From positions 62,844,960 to 62,908,959 of the forward strand of contig OY735207.1 in assembly GCA_963457665.1 (NCBI GenBank): a stretch of 64,000 bases of DNA, read 5' to 3'. Every line of letters begins with the position of its first letter. Position 1 is the stretch's first letter. Below the pieces are notes generated by a model. It searched no databases. It saw nothing but the letters and a program-made list of their open reading frames with translations, and was not told where the DNA came from. This DNA comes from Thysanoteuthis rhombus (Eukaryota; Mollusca; Cephalopoda; Oegopsida; Thysanoteuthidae). The position numbers and the translations under genes are program-made. This document shows positions 42,046 to 55,568 of this stretch, piece by piece.

Positions 42046-42321
42046 GCTGTACGCAAGGAAACACATGCACACAATAGTGATTCATTAAATAAAATAAGGT
42101 GCAAAGCCACATTTATGAAGTAGAGAGTGAAGAGGGAAACCACTATGAATAGCTTGTGAGCCCAACAACCTGTTTATACCAACATCATTGTACAGAAAGT
42201 TCATAAATGAGTTGGGACTTTCTAGATGCAAGCCTATGATGGTAAAATTGTTTTTCATTCGGTACACAATGACCACAATTTATGGCTAAATCAAGCAAAT
42301 ATAGGGTGTTTAAAAGTTTGG

Positions 42322-42650
42322 TTAGTGACTCAAAAGAAACTATAATGTGACCAATGTCCTTTGGCAGCATGCTGTGTTGGGGATGATTAATCGAAGCAAA
42401 TGGAAAAAGTGCTGATGACTGAATAAATTACTTCTCTCACCGTTTTGGGGCAGCAATCACTGGTAAGTCTGAATTTTCAAAAAAAAAACAAGCAGGCAAA
42501 TACTAGGGACCAATTTAGCATTAACTTACATCCTAAACTGAACCCCCTAATGAAAATCTATTTCGGGGGGAATTTAAAAAAAACAAAACCTTTTTCCTAC
42601 TCATTGAGAGTGTGTGCAAAATTGAAAGTTTCTGCTATGAACGATAAGGG
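42322..42650 (+). mobile_element. Rep-A copy, 3' end degraded
   Basis: TTAGTGACTCAAAAGAAAC, TGTGACCAATGTCCTTTGGC, AGCATGCTGTGTTGGGGATG, GGGACCAATTTAGCATTAAC and TCTATTTCGGGGGGAATTT are in family order; the CCAG run and final terminus are not recognisable. Confidence 0.75.
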
Positions 42651-43690
42651 CTGGGTGAGGTGTAGATAGATTGATAAATACATATTAATCAATGAATGAA
42701 TAACCTAAACCCAACAACAACAGTGATTAAAAGGGTCTGTTGTGGGTAAGCAAATGCCTGTTTTATGAACAGGTATATACTGCATGTGTGTATTGGCAGT
42801 TGTGTGTGATTGTAAGTGTGTGAGTGTGTCTAGGCATTAGGGAATATCAATTTACTGAGAGTCACCCAAAGTAATTAGGATCGTCCAATCTGAAGCTATG
42901 AAGCATACTAGACAATGCAAAGTGATTCCTGCTTTCCAATGGGAAGGTGGCAAAACAGTATATGTAAAGCAAAGCATGTTCTGGCATTCACAGAGAAAGA
43001 TCTGAGGTAACCATAGATATGGAAACCATCTAGTAGAGAAAGAGAACTGACATATTTTTGGCTAGGTTGCCGTCCTCAAACATAAAAAAATGATGTTACT
43101 GGTCACCATTACTAAAAAAAAGTCACCGTAGTTGTGATCACACTAAAATAGCAGCAGTGGCTAAATTATGGTTGAAAATTGCTAAAATACCTCAGTTGCA
43201 GGACTACAAAAACAAACGTGATGGTGGAAAAAGAGCCACAATGACAATATAGAATAATATTATTGCATTGGCTGAAGAATAAGAAAAAAACTGTACATAG
43301 CACTCTGTGCTAGACTCAAAACTGCTAAGATGACAACACTCCAGTTGTCTTTCCTCTCTCTCATTATTACAATTCCATACTAGTTGCAATTCCTGACAAA
43401 AGAAAAAAATTTCCCTCCCTGATGAAGATTTCAAGTCTCAAGTTGAGGATACATCTGAAAAGATAAGGATGTATAGCAACCCTAATATTTGAAGAGATGC
43501 AGCCACATTGTTATTGCAGCCATCTTGTTTTGATTGCTGTCATTTTTGTAGATGCAATTTGTAGGTCAAAGAATTTTTACTGTCATCAACAAATTAACTG
43601 CTTTACAACAGCAAAACTGCTACACAAAAAATAAGGATAAAAAGCATTTTTAATTGGCAGAATGCTGAACAGCTGAATGATGTACAAACT
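42651..43690. other. Non-coding stretch, nothing recognised
   Basis: Short TG-rich patch at 42782-42830. No shared repeat or domain. Confidence 0.35.
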
Positions 43691-43840
43691 ATGTTTCTAT
43701 ACGTATGTGCATGTATGTGTAAGTACATATAATTGTTCACCAGTGTACCCCCCAATGAATACATGCAAGATTGGTAAAGCTTGTTTTTTTCAATGTCTGT
43801 GTATCTATCTATGTATATGTGCTTGTATCTGCTTATGAGC

Positions 43841-43944
<104 letters not shown>

Positions 43945-44285
43945 GTTCATTTATGTGTGCCTGTTTGTTTGCGTGTGTGTTGTCACATTTTCAAAATGCA
44001 GATTTTATCTTCTCTGTCCTTCAAGACAAAATGTCTTTGATGTTCTAGAAGCTTTCATTCTTAATTTAGAATCTAAAGAAGTATGTTTTCTTCTTTTTTA
44101 ATTTTCATTTCTTTTGTAACAACTGGAATTCCTTTATAGTGAAAGGAGAGACTTTGAATGAGCTATACTTGGGCTACAATCCTTCATTTATACATGTCTG
44201 ATTAAATATGACAGATTTTTAGACAACATATGTTCTCTTCCGCAGGAACAAGAAAAATTTAATAAGATATTAACAAAATGTTCCT

Positions 44286-44288
<3 letters not shown>

Positions 44289-44323
<35 letters not shown>

Positions 44324-44455
44324 TAAATATTAAAACATGAATATATCAAGTAACAAATTTAAATTTTGTTTTAAAAGAATCACTCAGACTGCTACTGAAT
44401 TCTATCAGTTACATTCAAACGCAATTCAAAATCAAACAAAATTTTCTTTCAACTT

Positions 44456-44546
<91 letters not shown>

Positions 44547-44613
44547 TGTATGTGTATGAATATACCTATATATACGTACAAATACATGTAAACATACATT
44601 TAAACAGATCTAC

Positions 44614-44649
<36 letters not shown>

Positions 44650-44660
44650 ATATGTATAGT
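44289..44660. repeat. Cluster of (TA)n arrays
   Basis: TA runs at 44289-44322, 44461-44543 and 44614-44630, the last passing into (TG)n to about 44650. Confidence 0.9.
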
Positions 44661-45483
<823 letters not shown>

Positions 45484-45489
<6 letters not shown>

Positions 45490-46379
45490 CATACATGTAT
45501 GAATATTGTATAATTTGGCAGCTGAGATGCGTTCACATGTACATAAACAAGGAAAGATTAGTAAAAGTTAAAAAGATGCTTCTTGTCCTTTTTAATGTAA
45601 GATATATCAATATATACATATATGTATGATAAATGCAAAGTATTGTAGAAATCTACATTCACCTGAGGAACACTTTTGAAATCGTATGTTATGCATAAAT
45701 CTCTCCAGTGGTTGAACTTTTGCATCAGACAAAATACTTTACATCTAAAACACATCAACAAAGGTGAAAAGAAACCTGAAGTGCTATGCTGAATTAATTT
45801 TTTTCCTGAAATCACGTTCACATAGAAATTATGTTGCAAAACTCAATATACCCAGGCAACAATCAATTGTGAGTGTTTGACTGACATTTAGTAGAAGCCC
45901 TAAAACTGGATACAAGTTTTCTATTTTGCACAGAAGTTATTTGTGTCATTCTTTAAAGTAAAAATTATCCTAATTCTGCTAAATTTTATCATAATTCATG
46001 ATGTACCTAGGGCTGGCTCTTGGTATCTGCAACATAGGTAGTCTCCTACAATGCCAAATCCTGGGGGATGCCTGTCATATGTCTGAGACAGTAGGACTTC
46101 ACAAACTCAAATGGAAAAATGAGGGAAATGGAAAGATTAAAAAGGAAAAAACAGTGAAAGTAAATAAGAAAATTCACTGATGTGAAGTCAGATTTTTCAG
46201 AAATATGTGACAGTTAAATACTTTCTGTTGTGGTGAAACCAACAGAAAAGAAATTCTCATGACTGGCAACAAGCTCAGTCAGACCTTACAGGGCTTCAAA
46301 GTTCAGATTGTCCAGGGTATCAGAAACCTTAGAACTACCAATTTGAGTTCTTGTCACAAATATCAAATTATTGTACTCT
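45484..46379. other. Non-coding stretch, nothing recognised
   Basis: No repeats shared with the window and no domains. Confidence 0.35.
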
Positions 46380-46790
46380 TATAAATGGCCCATTCAAACT
46401 ACCAGCTGAGTGGGCTACAGATTCTTCTCTCTTTGCTTGTGTGTGTATGTACATGCGTGTGTGTATGTATGTGTGTGTGTGTGTGTGCATGTGTATGTGT
46501 CTCAGCATACCCCTGGTCACATTTTTATGGCTACAGCCTCAAATTTCCGTGAGTACACAACTGAATACCATCAATGAAGAACTTTTTCAAAACTGCTTTT
46601 TTTTAAGGTCTTTATAGTCATTTTGGACTAACAATACTCAAATCTGGTATTTTTTTTTAGATGATTTCAGATAGAAAATCTTTTTTTTGAGATATTTTAG
46701 ATAATTTTTTTCCATGTTTAGTTCTGGTACATGTGCAGGCTACGGTGATTCATTTATGTGAGGTACTGTTATTTAATGAGGCTTTGATTT
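46380..46790 (+). mobile_element. Rep-D copy
   Basis: CCAGCTGAGTGGGCTACAGA, a TGTG run (46438-46500), CCCTGGTCACATTTTTATGG, TTTATAGTCATTTTGGAC, TAACAATACTCAAATCTGG, a degraded TTTAGATGATTTCAGATAG minisatellite and GTACATGTGCAGGCTACGGT. Confidence 0.7.
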
Positions 46791-47330
46791 GGACGGTTCA
46801 AAACTTTGAATAATCTAAACCATCCTCATTTTGTTGGAGGGTGAAATAGTGATCAAACTGGAGTCACCTGCTTGATTCCTGATGATAGTTCCCAAGAATT
46901 AGGCATTGCATGCTTGTTTGAGTCAGTTTATCAATATTAATGATGACACCCTCTGTTCCCCTTCATGGTATCAATTTTTGGTTTTGAGATTGATTTATCT
47001 TTGATTTGTCTTTTGGTTTTCACAATTGGTTTCAGTTCTGTCTCCAACGTCCACGACTTCTTTGGCTTCTCAGGCCAAAGTAAGATGCACACAACATGTT
47101 GCAGGTTGGGCAGAGGGATGAGGAAGGGGATGGGGGGGTTGCTCTGATTATGACATTGTTCATTGTCTCTTTTATGATGACAAGCTTTTTTGATCTGTAA
47201 GACTGAAAGCAGATACAGTAGAAAAAAATTTACTTGGAGGAGGATTTCTAGAGGTTAGGTAGATGAGAACCAAGACCACGATCATATATATCTTGAATAA
47301 ATAAGTGAGAGGTGCCTGTATGTTTGTATG
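46791..47330. other. Non-coding stretch, nothing recognised
   Basis: No shared repeat or domain. Confidence 0.35.
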
Positions 47331-47435
47331 TCATGCTATAAAAAATACCTAAACTTGGGCACAGCCCAACCAAATTTTGCATGCCCATTCAATGGACCTT
47401 GGTTATAAAACAAAAAAATGGAGGAAAACATTTTT
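47331..47435 (+). repeat. Rep-G unit
   Basis: GGGCACAGCCCAACCAAATT, TTGCATGCCCATTCAATGGA and CCTTGGTTATAAAAC match the two tandem units at 50396-50720. Confidence 0.5.
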
Positions 47436-47485
47436 TAAAGGATATAGATATATATATATATGATTAATGATTGAGTCATTGACAG

Positions 47486-47840
47486 ACAGCTGTTTTGTTG
47501 TATTACAACTCTTCAGTGTGGCTATGGACTATCTAATATCCTATCTAGTACCACGAGGTAGGATCAAAACCTTTGCTTCAGACCCAGAGACTGGCACTTT
47601 ACATCTGTCCTATGCAGAACTGGACAGTCAGTAAGACTGAATTCAAGCAATATATTTACCTACACACAGTTTCCCATCCACCAGGGTGCTCCATTCCAGA
47701 GTTGTAAGAGCATTACTATATAGCTTATAATGGACAAGTTTCCCTACTTAAAAAGTGCTCAACCCTGGAGAAGGGAGCGTTGATTATAATGATAATTGAA
47801 AATTGTGTCATCCACACACAGCTGTTTCGTTGTATTACAA
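47486..47840. repeat. 23-base direct repeats enclosing ~310 bases
   Basis: ACAGCTGTTTTGTTGTATTACAA at 47486-47508 and the same with one change (TTTCGTT) at 47818-47840. The enclosed part has tRNA-like words (for example GGATCAAAACC near 47560), so this could be an element with long target duplications or a recombination scar. Confidence 0.55.
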
Positions 47841-47845
47841 ATATA

Positions 47846-47849
<4 letters not shown>

Positions 47850-47895
<46 letters not shown>

Positions 47896-47908
47896 TATAT
47901 ACATATAT
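47850..47908. repeat. (TA)n microsatellite
   Basis: TA run with one AAATA break, directly after the right direct repeat. Confidence 0.9.
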
Positions 47909-48487
47909 TGTAGAAAAGTTTACAATGTACTTAATACAAAGTACATCTCAAATCTTTGTACTGAAAAATATTATTGCCAGGCTTTCTCAGATTTTCAAAG
48001 CAAAAGTTTGAAAAAAATAATGAAAGTGACAGAAATGCCCAGATGGTAGTTGTGATGAAGACATTTTTGGATATAGCTGAGGGTTTCATCACATTTTTTT
48101 TAGAAGAAAAGGGTTTTTGATAGATAGGTGGGGTCTGTAGACAAGTGGATGGCCTTTTTAGTTGAGAAGGTTGTTTGGGGGAGGGAAATGAAATTGACCT
48201 GATGATGTGGTTGGTGTTGGAAAGGTTTGGGTTTTCTTCTGGGGATTTTGAAAATTCTGGGGTGTTAAAAAACCCCAAAACAAACTCAAAACAAATTCGA
48301 ACAAACTAAATCAAACAAACTTTAGCTTTTAAAGCTCTGGGTGAAACGTATGTAAGTAATTACAAGTTCTGATAAAAAAATCCGAGATGTATAAGCAGTC
48401 TCAAATCTTTTTTTCCTTTTCCACAACATTCTGTCAGATATACATCCCTTCTCTACATACACACACACATACATATAGTCTTGACAG

Positions 48488-48488
<1 letters not shown>

Positions 48489-48536
<48 letters not shown>

Positions 48537-48560
48537 TGTATACATATATATGTATATATT
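48489..48560. repeat. (TA)n microsatellite
   Basis: Pure TA to 48533, then TACA/TATG variants. Confidence 0.9.
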
Positions 48561-50385
48561 TATATTTCATTTTTTGGCATTTGGTTTTTCCGATTCAGAG
48601 CATATTTAAGAAAAAATTGTTGCTAGATTGAATAAAATTAAAATGGATTTAGTTTCTCCTGGGTATCATTATCTTCATATAAATGTAATATGTTTGGGGT
48701 TGGTGACCAGGATATTTCACTGAATTTTCATAAAATTAATGTTGTGGATGTCAACATGAAAAAAATATTTCCTTATGATATCCTTACAAAATACCCTCAT
48801 TGTATGAAAAAGTCATTCAAAATTGAATATATCCCTAAATTTTCATTGAAATTGGCCATTATTAGCATATTTTGTTTTGTTTTTTAAAATGTTTCCCAAT
48901 TTACCAATGCAATTTCTACTAGTATGTCAGGTTGCTAATGTAAACAAGTTTTCTAACTCAGTCATCTCCGGTTCTATATTGTCTACAAAAAAAATTTGGA
49001 GGTGAATTCAAAGTTTTGTTTTGTGAATTGTATTTGAATGGAGGTACGACATCTACAATCAATTATCCCCCTTGATGTCCTTTGATGTCAACAAAGAGGA
49101 GCAGGAGTCAAGGGAGAAAATTGATTTGTACTGAACAGCTCGTCACGTCATGCTCTTTCTGAGTTGTGTACCTCTTGATGATATTCGAATTATTGAAGGT
49201 TTTTAATGTTTTGAAATTCTTTGCTTATTATCATTTGGCTTAGGACACTACTGAAACAAATCAATGGCCTTGCAGTGCATGACTCAACTACCCTAAATGC
49301 ACTCCACTGCATATGTATGTTTGAATAGATGTTATTTCTACATCTATAAACAGCAAGTAAAGTCTTTGCTTTGCTAAATAAACATTAGTTTCATTTTAAT
49401 ATGTGCCAACATAATACATAATAAATAAAGATAATGTAAAACAATAAGCATTATTCTCTCCATTTATACTGACATATAGATATCTATCTGTCTATATCAT
49501 TGTATAAACTAGGTATATAATTATTCCCATATACATTTTTCCCCTGTTGTTTGGAGCTAGAGTGGTCCCATGACTATTTTCCTAAGCTGAAATGGTGTAA
49601 AACAAGGAAGCATTTACCATTAATTTATATGAGAAACATTTTGAGCGCTTGCAGAACAAAAAAATGAATTTGCATGAGATTTCCACAACAATTGACTGTG
49701 CTGCAATAATGACGGATAAGAATGACTTTAATTTTGAAAAACATGTTGGTTTAGGGCAGGTTTTGTATGGCTGCAAAGAACTGAAAAAATGAATGAGGCT
49801 AAGCAGTCAAGCATGCATTTGTATTTCAAGTTTTCCGTAGCAGACTACAAACATTAACCATCGACATCAAGGCAGGCATATATAAAAAAAAGTTATTTTG
49901 AGGTATGGGAATGCTAAAACATTTTTGCCGTATGAGTTAATTGTAACTGCTTCTTTGCTTTACACCATAGCTGGGGAAACCTTTACAAATGCAAATCTTT
50001 TGTAAAAGCCATGTGACATAGATCTGAGTGATACTTGTACCTGTATCTGTATTTCCCAACATAAGATACACTAATCAGCCCCCCCCCGGATGGACATGGA
50101 AGCCATAGAGTAGGTCCATGAGTTCAATTAACTGGTACTCACACACTTCTGATCTTTAGAATGGCCCCTGTATGACCCCCCAAATGAAACATATCATCTG
50201 TGTCATGTGATGGAAAATAGAGTGGTTACTTTGTTAGCTGTAGTTATTGAATAAGATATTCACATACACCTATGCATTCACTGGTTTTAAAAGTCTGTAT
50301 TTGAGCTGAAATTTATTTCTCTATTGATGCATTATCATTTATTTATATAAAACAACTGGCTCAGTCAGTCACTGTGTCCCTGCCC
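48561..50385. other. Non-coding stretch, nothing recognised
   Basis: About 1.8 kb of AT-rich DNA with only short frames. A C9 run lies near 50079. No shared repeats seen. Confidence 0.4.
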
Positions 50386-50395
50386 CCACCTAGAC

Positions 50396-50720
50396 ATTGA
50401 TACAGTTCAGCCAAATTTGATATGCATGCTTAGTGGACCTAGAAGAACCTGGACTAATAGGTTTTACAAAAAAGATTTTTTTAAAGATTTTAGAGAAAGT
50501 TTCTTTTCAATATAACTCAAATGCAAAACTGAACCTTTACTTTGTCTTCATTGGCCCAGTTTTGGCATAGCTCAACCAGGTTTGGTATGCAAGCTTAGTG
50601 GACCTAGGGGAAGAATTCTGATTATTTGGTTTCTCCAAAGAATATCTTTTGAGGGTTCTAGAGCTAAGGTTCTATTTACATGCTATTCTGAACACTTACT
50701 TTCTGTTCAATATACATATA
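50396..50720 (+). repeat. Rep-G, two tandem units of about 155 bases
   Basis: Unit one: CAGTTCAGCCAAATTTGATA, TGCATGCTTAGTGGACCTAG, TTTTTTAAAGATTTTAGAG. Unit two: GCATAGCTCAACCAGGTTTG, TGCAAGCTTAGTGGACCTAG, TCTTTTGAGGGTTCTAGAG. The pairs keep the same spacing. Confidence 0.65.
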
Positions 50721-50977
50721 TACACATACATACTATTTCCAGCAACCATTTGGAGGGCCAGAGGCGCCTCCTGAAGGGGGGATCTGGGTGATATTTGGGG
50801 GAATGAGTACGATAGCAGTTATCAGCTAGTTATTGTACAAACATGCACTTCATGTTGAAATTTCTATTGAAAAAAGAAGGAAAACAATTTAAGCAAAATT
50901 TCCAGTGTAGTATTTGTCAAACATAAAATCTAAGCCAAAAAATATGAGAATAAATACGATATCATAAGTAAATAAGT

Positions 50978-51240
50978 GAATCACCATAGCCTGCACGTGT
51001 ACCGGAGGTAATTATCCAAAATTGTCTGAAAAAAAAATAGATCTTTTACCAAAAATTATCTGAAGAAAAGATACCAGCTCAATATTTGGGCATTGTTGGT
51101 CCAAAATGACGATAGACATCCCAAAAAGCACTTTTTTGAAACATGCCTAGCGGTGTACTCATTCAAATTTTCAAGCCATCCGAATGTGACCAAGAGTTCC
51201 TGGGATAGACAGACACACTTATGCACACACATACACACAC
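50978..51240 (-). mobile_element. Rep-D copy, inverted
   Basis: GTGAATCACCATAGCCTGCA, AATTATCCAAAATTGTCTGA, TGTTGGTCCAAAATGACG, GTGTACTCATTCAAATTTTC and GAATGTGACCAAGAGTTCCT are the inverse of 46500-46770, followed by a CA run to 51290. Confidence 0.7.
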
Positions 51241-51481
51241 ACACACACGCATGCACGCACGTAAGCACGCACACACACATAGAAGAGAATCTGATCTGAT
51301 GGAATGTGGTTTTTGGAACTAGGTACATGGTCGGGTTTGGTTTGGTTTCGGAAACTGCGTGTGTAGGAATATCTCCATTAGTAGACATCGAACACACAAA
51401 AAAAATTGGAAATTGAGAAGTACATATATGCAATACGCCCAAACTTCCATTCATTTATACACATTTATAAATACATCTCAA

Positions 51482-51484
<3 letters not shown>

Positions 51485-51526
<42 letters not shown>

Positions 51527-51793
51527 ATGTGTGTGTGTGTGCATGTATGACTATACCTGTATATGTTTAGGTAACTTTATATGCATGAATGTTCCTATAT
51601 ATATTTACATTCAAATGTATCTATATTCAAATATCTATATGTGCATACAAATGAATTATATGTATATTTACAAATACGTGTATACTCATATTATGCGTGT
51701 GTTTTTACATGTATATATCTGCATATATTTGTGCATAACAGTATATATACATATGTATATAAAACTGTATACCTTCATCTACATATATATATG

Positions 51794-51826
<33 letters not shown>

Positions 51827-51945
51827 GTGTGTGTGCATATTTATCACCGTCTCTGTTTATGCTTCCACCTCTTTCTCTCTCTCTCTCTCACCACACACGC
51901 ACACACACACACATACACACACATCTTTAAATATATATATGCCAA
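51485..51945. repeat. TA/TG/TACA microsatellite zone
   Basis: (TA)n 51485-51514 passing into (TG)n to 51541, scattered TATA words, (TA)n 51784-51826, (CT)n near 51870-51890 and (CA)n 51893-51923. Long frames here are low-complexity. Confidence 0.9.
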
Positions 51946-52247
51946 TTTTTATGGTTTCTCTTTGGCAGGTTGGTTGGTTTTGGTTGTACCTCCGGCTGAC
52001 AGCTAACATATATTTCTAAATCATTGAATTTGAAATTCAATAGTTGCAAGTATGAACAATCAAACTCCTCATCATGACTGATGGATTTATTCTTTGCAAG
52101 TTGAGAACTTATTTATTTATCCATTAACTGCTATGAATCATGTGAGTCTGGTTTATTTATTTTGGTAGTTTATTTTTATTTCTGCAACTGTATTTCTATA
52201 GACATGTCTCTCTTTCTCTATATATAATTCAATATGTATGTTGGTGA
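51946..52247. other. Non-coding stretch, nothing recognised
   Basis: TTTATTTAT words near 52115-52180 only. Confidence 0.35.
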
Positions 52248-52585
52248 GCCCTTTGTTTCAAAAGACTGAATGATATGTATTAAAGGATAACATCCATATA
52301 CAATGCATAATGATAATACCCAATACAAAAAAAAATTATGACACAACCCTAAAAATAATAAGATAAAGCTATGTATTAAAATCATAGCTTTAGAAGAGAT
52401 GGTGTTTGATCAACACTGCTGAGGAGACAAGTTGATATAACAGTTTTGTTTTTAAATCCCTGAAATGGTTACATGGTAAACAACTGGTGATCTCAACAAG
52501 AAATATACACAATTATCACCATAATATCTAATTCTGTGTAAAATGTAAAACCCACTGAAAATCTTACATTAATGTTTTTGTTACA
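52248..52585 (+). repeat. Rep-J copy
   Basis: GCCCTTTGTTTCAAAAGACT, AAATCATAGCTTTAGAAGAG, CACTGCTGAGGAGACAAGTT, TTTTTAAATCCCTGAAATGG, GGTAAACAACTGGTGATCTC and ATTCTGTGTAAAATGTAAAA match 58436-58770 in order and orientation. No coding capacity; class unknown. Confidence 0.65.
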
Positions 52586-52889
52586 CAATCCTTTGACGTT
52601 GACATAAAGAGGTGTGATTCCAAGAGTTAAGTCTGATTCTTTGTTCTCCTCAGAACTAACTTCATTTATGCACAAATATGTTGGTTGTGTGGATGTAAGG
52701 TAATCTAAAAGAATGGTGGTGATAATTTAACAATGTGGATGTGAAAGATTTGAAAGAAAAGTGTATCAAATAAATATCTGGCTTGTTAGGCTTGATGCAT
52801 TTCACTGAATTCCATCAGTTTCTTTAAAAGCGCTTTTGCACCGCAGAAAAACTGGTGCAAATGCCAAGTTAATAATAATACACTCTAAG
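52586..52889. other. Non-coding spacer
   Basis: Nothing recognised. Confidence 0.3.
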
Positions 52890-53415
52890 TAACTGAAAAA
52901 ACAAATGTAATGTTCAATGCTGAAGTCCTGAAAAAGATGATAAGAATAGATGTTGAAGCCTTAGAAGAAGACGAGGAAGACATTTACTTAGGCTATGTAA
53001 TAAAGTTAGAGAAAGACCACAGAAATCGAATGAGATGGTGCATAACAATTGGCTGGAAAGCGTTTGGTATAAATAGAGACATACTGAAAAGCTAATTGCC
53101 GATAATTGCGTGATACTAGCTATGATACATAGGAATAGCACAGAGGGCAATGGAAAGAGCACTGTTAGGATTCACTCATAGCGATAGAAAAAAATCAACA
53201 TAGCAAGAAGAAGGGACAACTTATGGGGCAAAAGGCTGACTGATTGGTGCCTGTGGGACAGCAAATGTTGTAGGAAAAGACTGGATGGGAGATAGAAAAG
53301 TTTGACAATAAGACTTGGCAGAGATTAGCACAATGATGCTCATCATAGAAGAAGATGGATTAGGCCTTTGTCCAGTAGTGGACTTATAAAAACTGATGGT
53401 GATGATGATATATTG
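52890..53415 (+). pseudogene. RTE-clade LINE 3' end (RTE-b type)
   Basis: Encodes EEDEEDIYLGYVIKLEKDHR, MRWCITIGWKAFGINRDILK, then in other frames AQRAMERALLGFTHS, W-KRLTDWCLWDSKCCRKRL and WQRLAQ-type blocks, ending GATGGTGATGATGATAT. Order YLG, I-IGW-AF----DIL, AQRAMERA-LG is that of RTE polymerase C-termini. Related to 19795-20165, which lacks the first part. Confidence 0.8.
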
Positions 53416-53689
53416 CCAGACAAGTTCAAATTCTATGTAATGTAATAATTATAATATATTAGTCTCATATTTATTTGTACACAAATATAAATGCACACAA
53501 GCTTTAGTGTATATCAGATAGGTACAGAATGTAAATAATTTTCCAATTTGATAAATTTGAAAAGTTATGTTATTTGTTATTTATAAAAGATTCTTGAATT
53601 TTTGCTTTCAATCGCTGCAACCCACAGCAGACCAGTTTAATCACTGTTGTTTGTTTTAGGTTAATCATGTGTCCTGATATTTATATCTA
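53416..53689. other. Non-coding spacer
   Basis: Nothing recognised. Confidence 0.3.
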
Positions 53690-53990
53690 TGTATCCATCT
53701 GGACTTACCATTCATGAAAAAAACTTGAAATTTTGCACACACGCTCCTCTCAACGAATGGGGAAAATGTTTATTTGTTTTTTTGAAAATTACCCCCTATT
53801 AGATTTTTAGTGGGGGGTTCACTATGCAATATGAGTTTCTGCAAGATTGGTCACTAGTTTGTATCCACCTGTTTTTTTTGTTGAAATTCAGATCTTTTTT
53901 AGTGATCACAGCCAAACAAATGGCAAGAGAAGTAACTTATACAAACCCTTTTCAAACTTTTTGATTATTCACCTCCAACACAGCATATAT
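53690..53990 (-). mobile_element. Rep-A copy, ends lost
   Basis: AAAAACTTGAAATTTTGCAC, GAAAATTACCCCCTATTAGA, TGCAAGATTGGTCACTAGTT, GAGAAGTAACTTAT, TTGATTATTCACCTCC and AACACAGCATATATGG are in family order. Confidence 0.7.
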
Positions 53991-54359
53991 GGGTAGTGGT
54001 GATTTATAATTTCCCTTGAAATGCTAGTTTGATTAATTATCCAATTGAAATTATAGTATTAAATCAATAAGTATGTATTAATACGGAGATATGTTTATTC
54101 CCAAACATTAATACAAATGCAGAAACATCTGATTTTACTCGAGTTGGTTCACTGCTAAGATAAGGAGTGTGTGTAAAAAAAGAGTTGTCCAAATTTCTTG
54201 AATAAAGTCATTAATAATTTCTGACAAGTGTTTCTTTCATCTTATGCTTTTATGAATCCCTGTTTTGGGAAAAGAAATTTTAACTAAAAAATGCAAGATT
54301 TATGCTTTTATGCAAAACAAAGAGCAACTGAAGAAAATTGAAAATTTCTTTCAATAATA
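53991..54359. other. Non-coding stretch
   Basis: GGTGATTTATAATTTCCCTTGAAATGCTAG (53998-54027) recurs beside the first Rep-A copy at 2980-3008; otherwise nothing recognised. Confidence 0.4.
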
Positions 54360-54920
54360 CTAATGTATGGCTCTTTTCATCTTGACAGATGGTCTTTGCA
54401 GCTTTGAGTGGCTATGTCTGGGTGCTTAGTATGGAGGTAGTGTTGTCCCCAAGTTCCACTTCCTTCCCATTAAACCCCTTCTAAAAATGATTTTATTTTT
54501 TAGAAAGAAAGCTTTTTTGAACTTTTTGGGGCCGTATTTTGATGGGTTTATAATTAACATCTACATTCTTGAGAATCTAAATATTTATAGATATTTTTTT
54601 TTATCCCTAATTTAGATGTTATCAGATGGAAATAACATATAGATTCTCCAGAATCTAGATATTTCTGGATGTTTTTTCCTCTATTTTAGATATTTTCAAA
54701 TCAAAATAATATTTAGATACTTTAGAATCTAGATATTTCTATTATTTTTTCTCTCTATTTTAGATGTTTTCCAGTGGAAAATGCCAGTGATGTCATAGAT
54801 AGAATTTATTCTGACCATATTTATTCTCTGATGGAATTTTTTCACCTGACTTCAATTTTGACACAACAGTTGTTCAATCACTGATTGGATGCCAAGTCTT
54901 ATTTCTAATTTATTCTAAGC
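54360..54920 (+). repeat. Rep-C, longest copy, with three tandem units
   Basis: Contains GGGGCCGTATTTTGATGGGT, then three diverged units beginning GAATCTARATATTTMT at 54573, 54651 and 54725 (periods 78 and 74), then TTAGATGTTTTCCAGTGGAA, ATGCCAGTGATGTCATAGAT, GACTTCAATTTTGACACAAC and GTTGTTCAATCACTGATTG. Other copies: 27851, 30726/31336, 36430 and 62935. Confidence 0.65.
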
Positions 54921-55484
54921 ATGTTTCCGGTGATTTTTTATTAAATTAAATGTATGAAAACAAAATTTGACTTCTGAACGTGATGGCTTGGTTCTGCAGC
55001 TGGAGATTTGAGATGGTTTTCAATGTCATTTCAGGGTTATAAGTCAATGGGGCCTGTTTGTGAATTGCCCCAAAGTCTGCACAATGGAGTTATATTGTGA
55101 AATGTGGTGTGTGTACTTCCAACTCCAGCCTTTAAACCAGGTCAGCAATGTGCACACCATACCATTTTCTCCATCAGAGTTTGAACTTGGTTCACAAATT
55201 CCATTTCCAGTGATACTAACCGTTGGAACACTATAATGACATTTTTTGATAGAAATAAGTGAATATTCAAGCAGAAACTCATGAATTAGGGCAAAAAATG
55301 ATCCTAAATTGACCTCAAGGGATCTTACAGGTCAATACTACATATCCTATGTTAATCCTGGGGCCAAGTTACCCATGTACACAAATTCAAAAACACGTAT
55401 GGCGTACCTGTTTGGGAATCTCTAAAACAAAGTTTTACGAAACATTGTTTCCAAGAAACATACATTCGTCATCTTCATAGTATC
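54921..55484. other. Non-coding stretch, nothing recognised
   Basis: No shared repeat or domain. Confidence 0.35.
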
Positions 55485-55489
55485 ATATA

Positions 55490-55568
<79 letters not shown>
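55485..55568. repeat. (TA)n microsatellite
   Basis: TA run with ATGTATA and TACAT breaks near each end. Confidence 0.95.
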
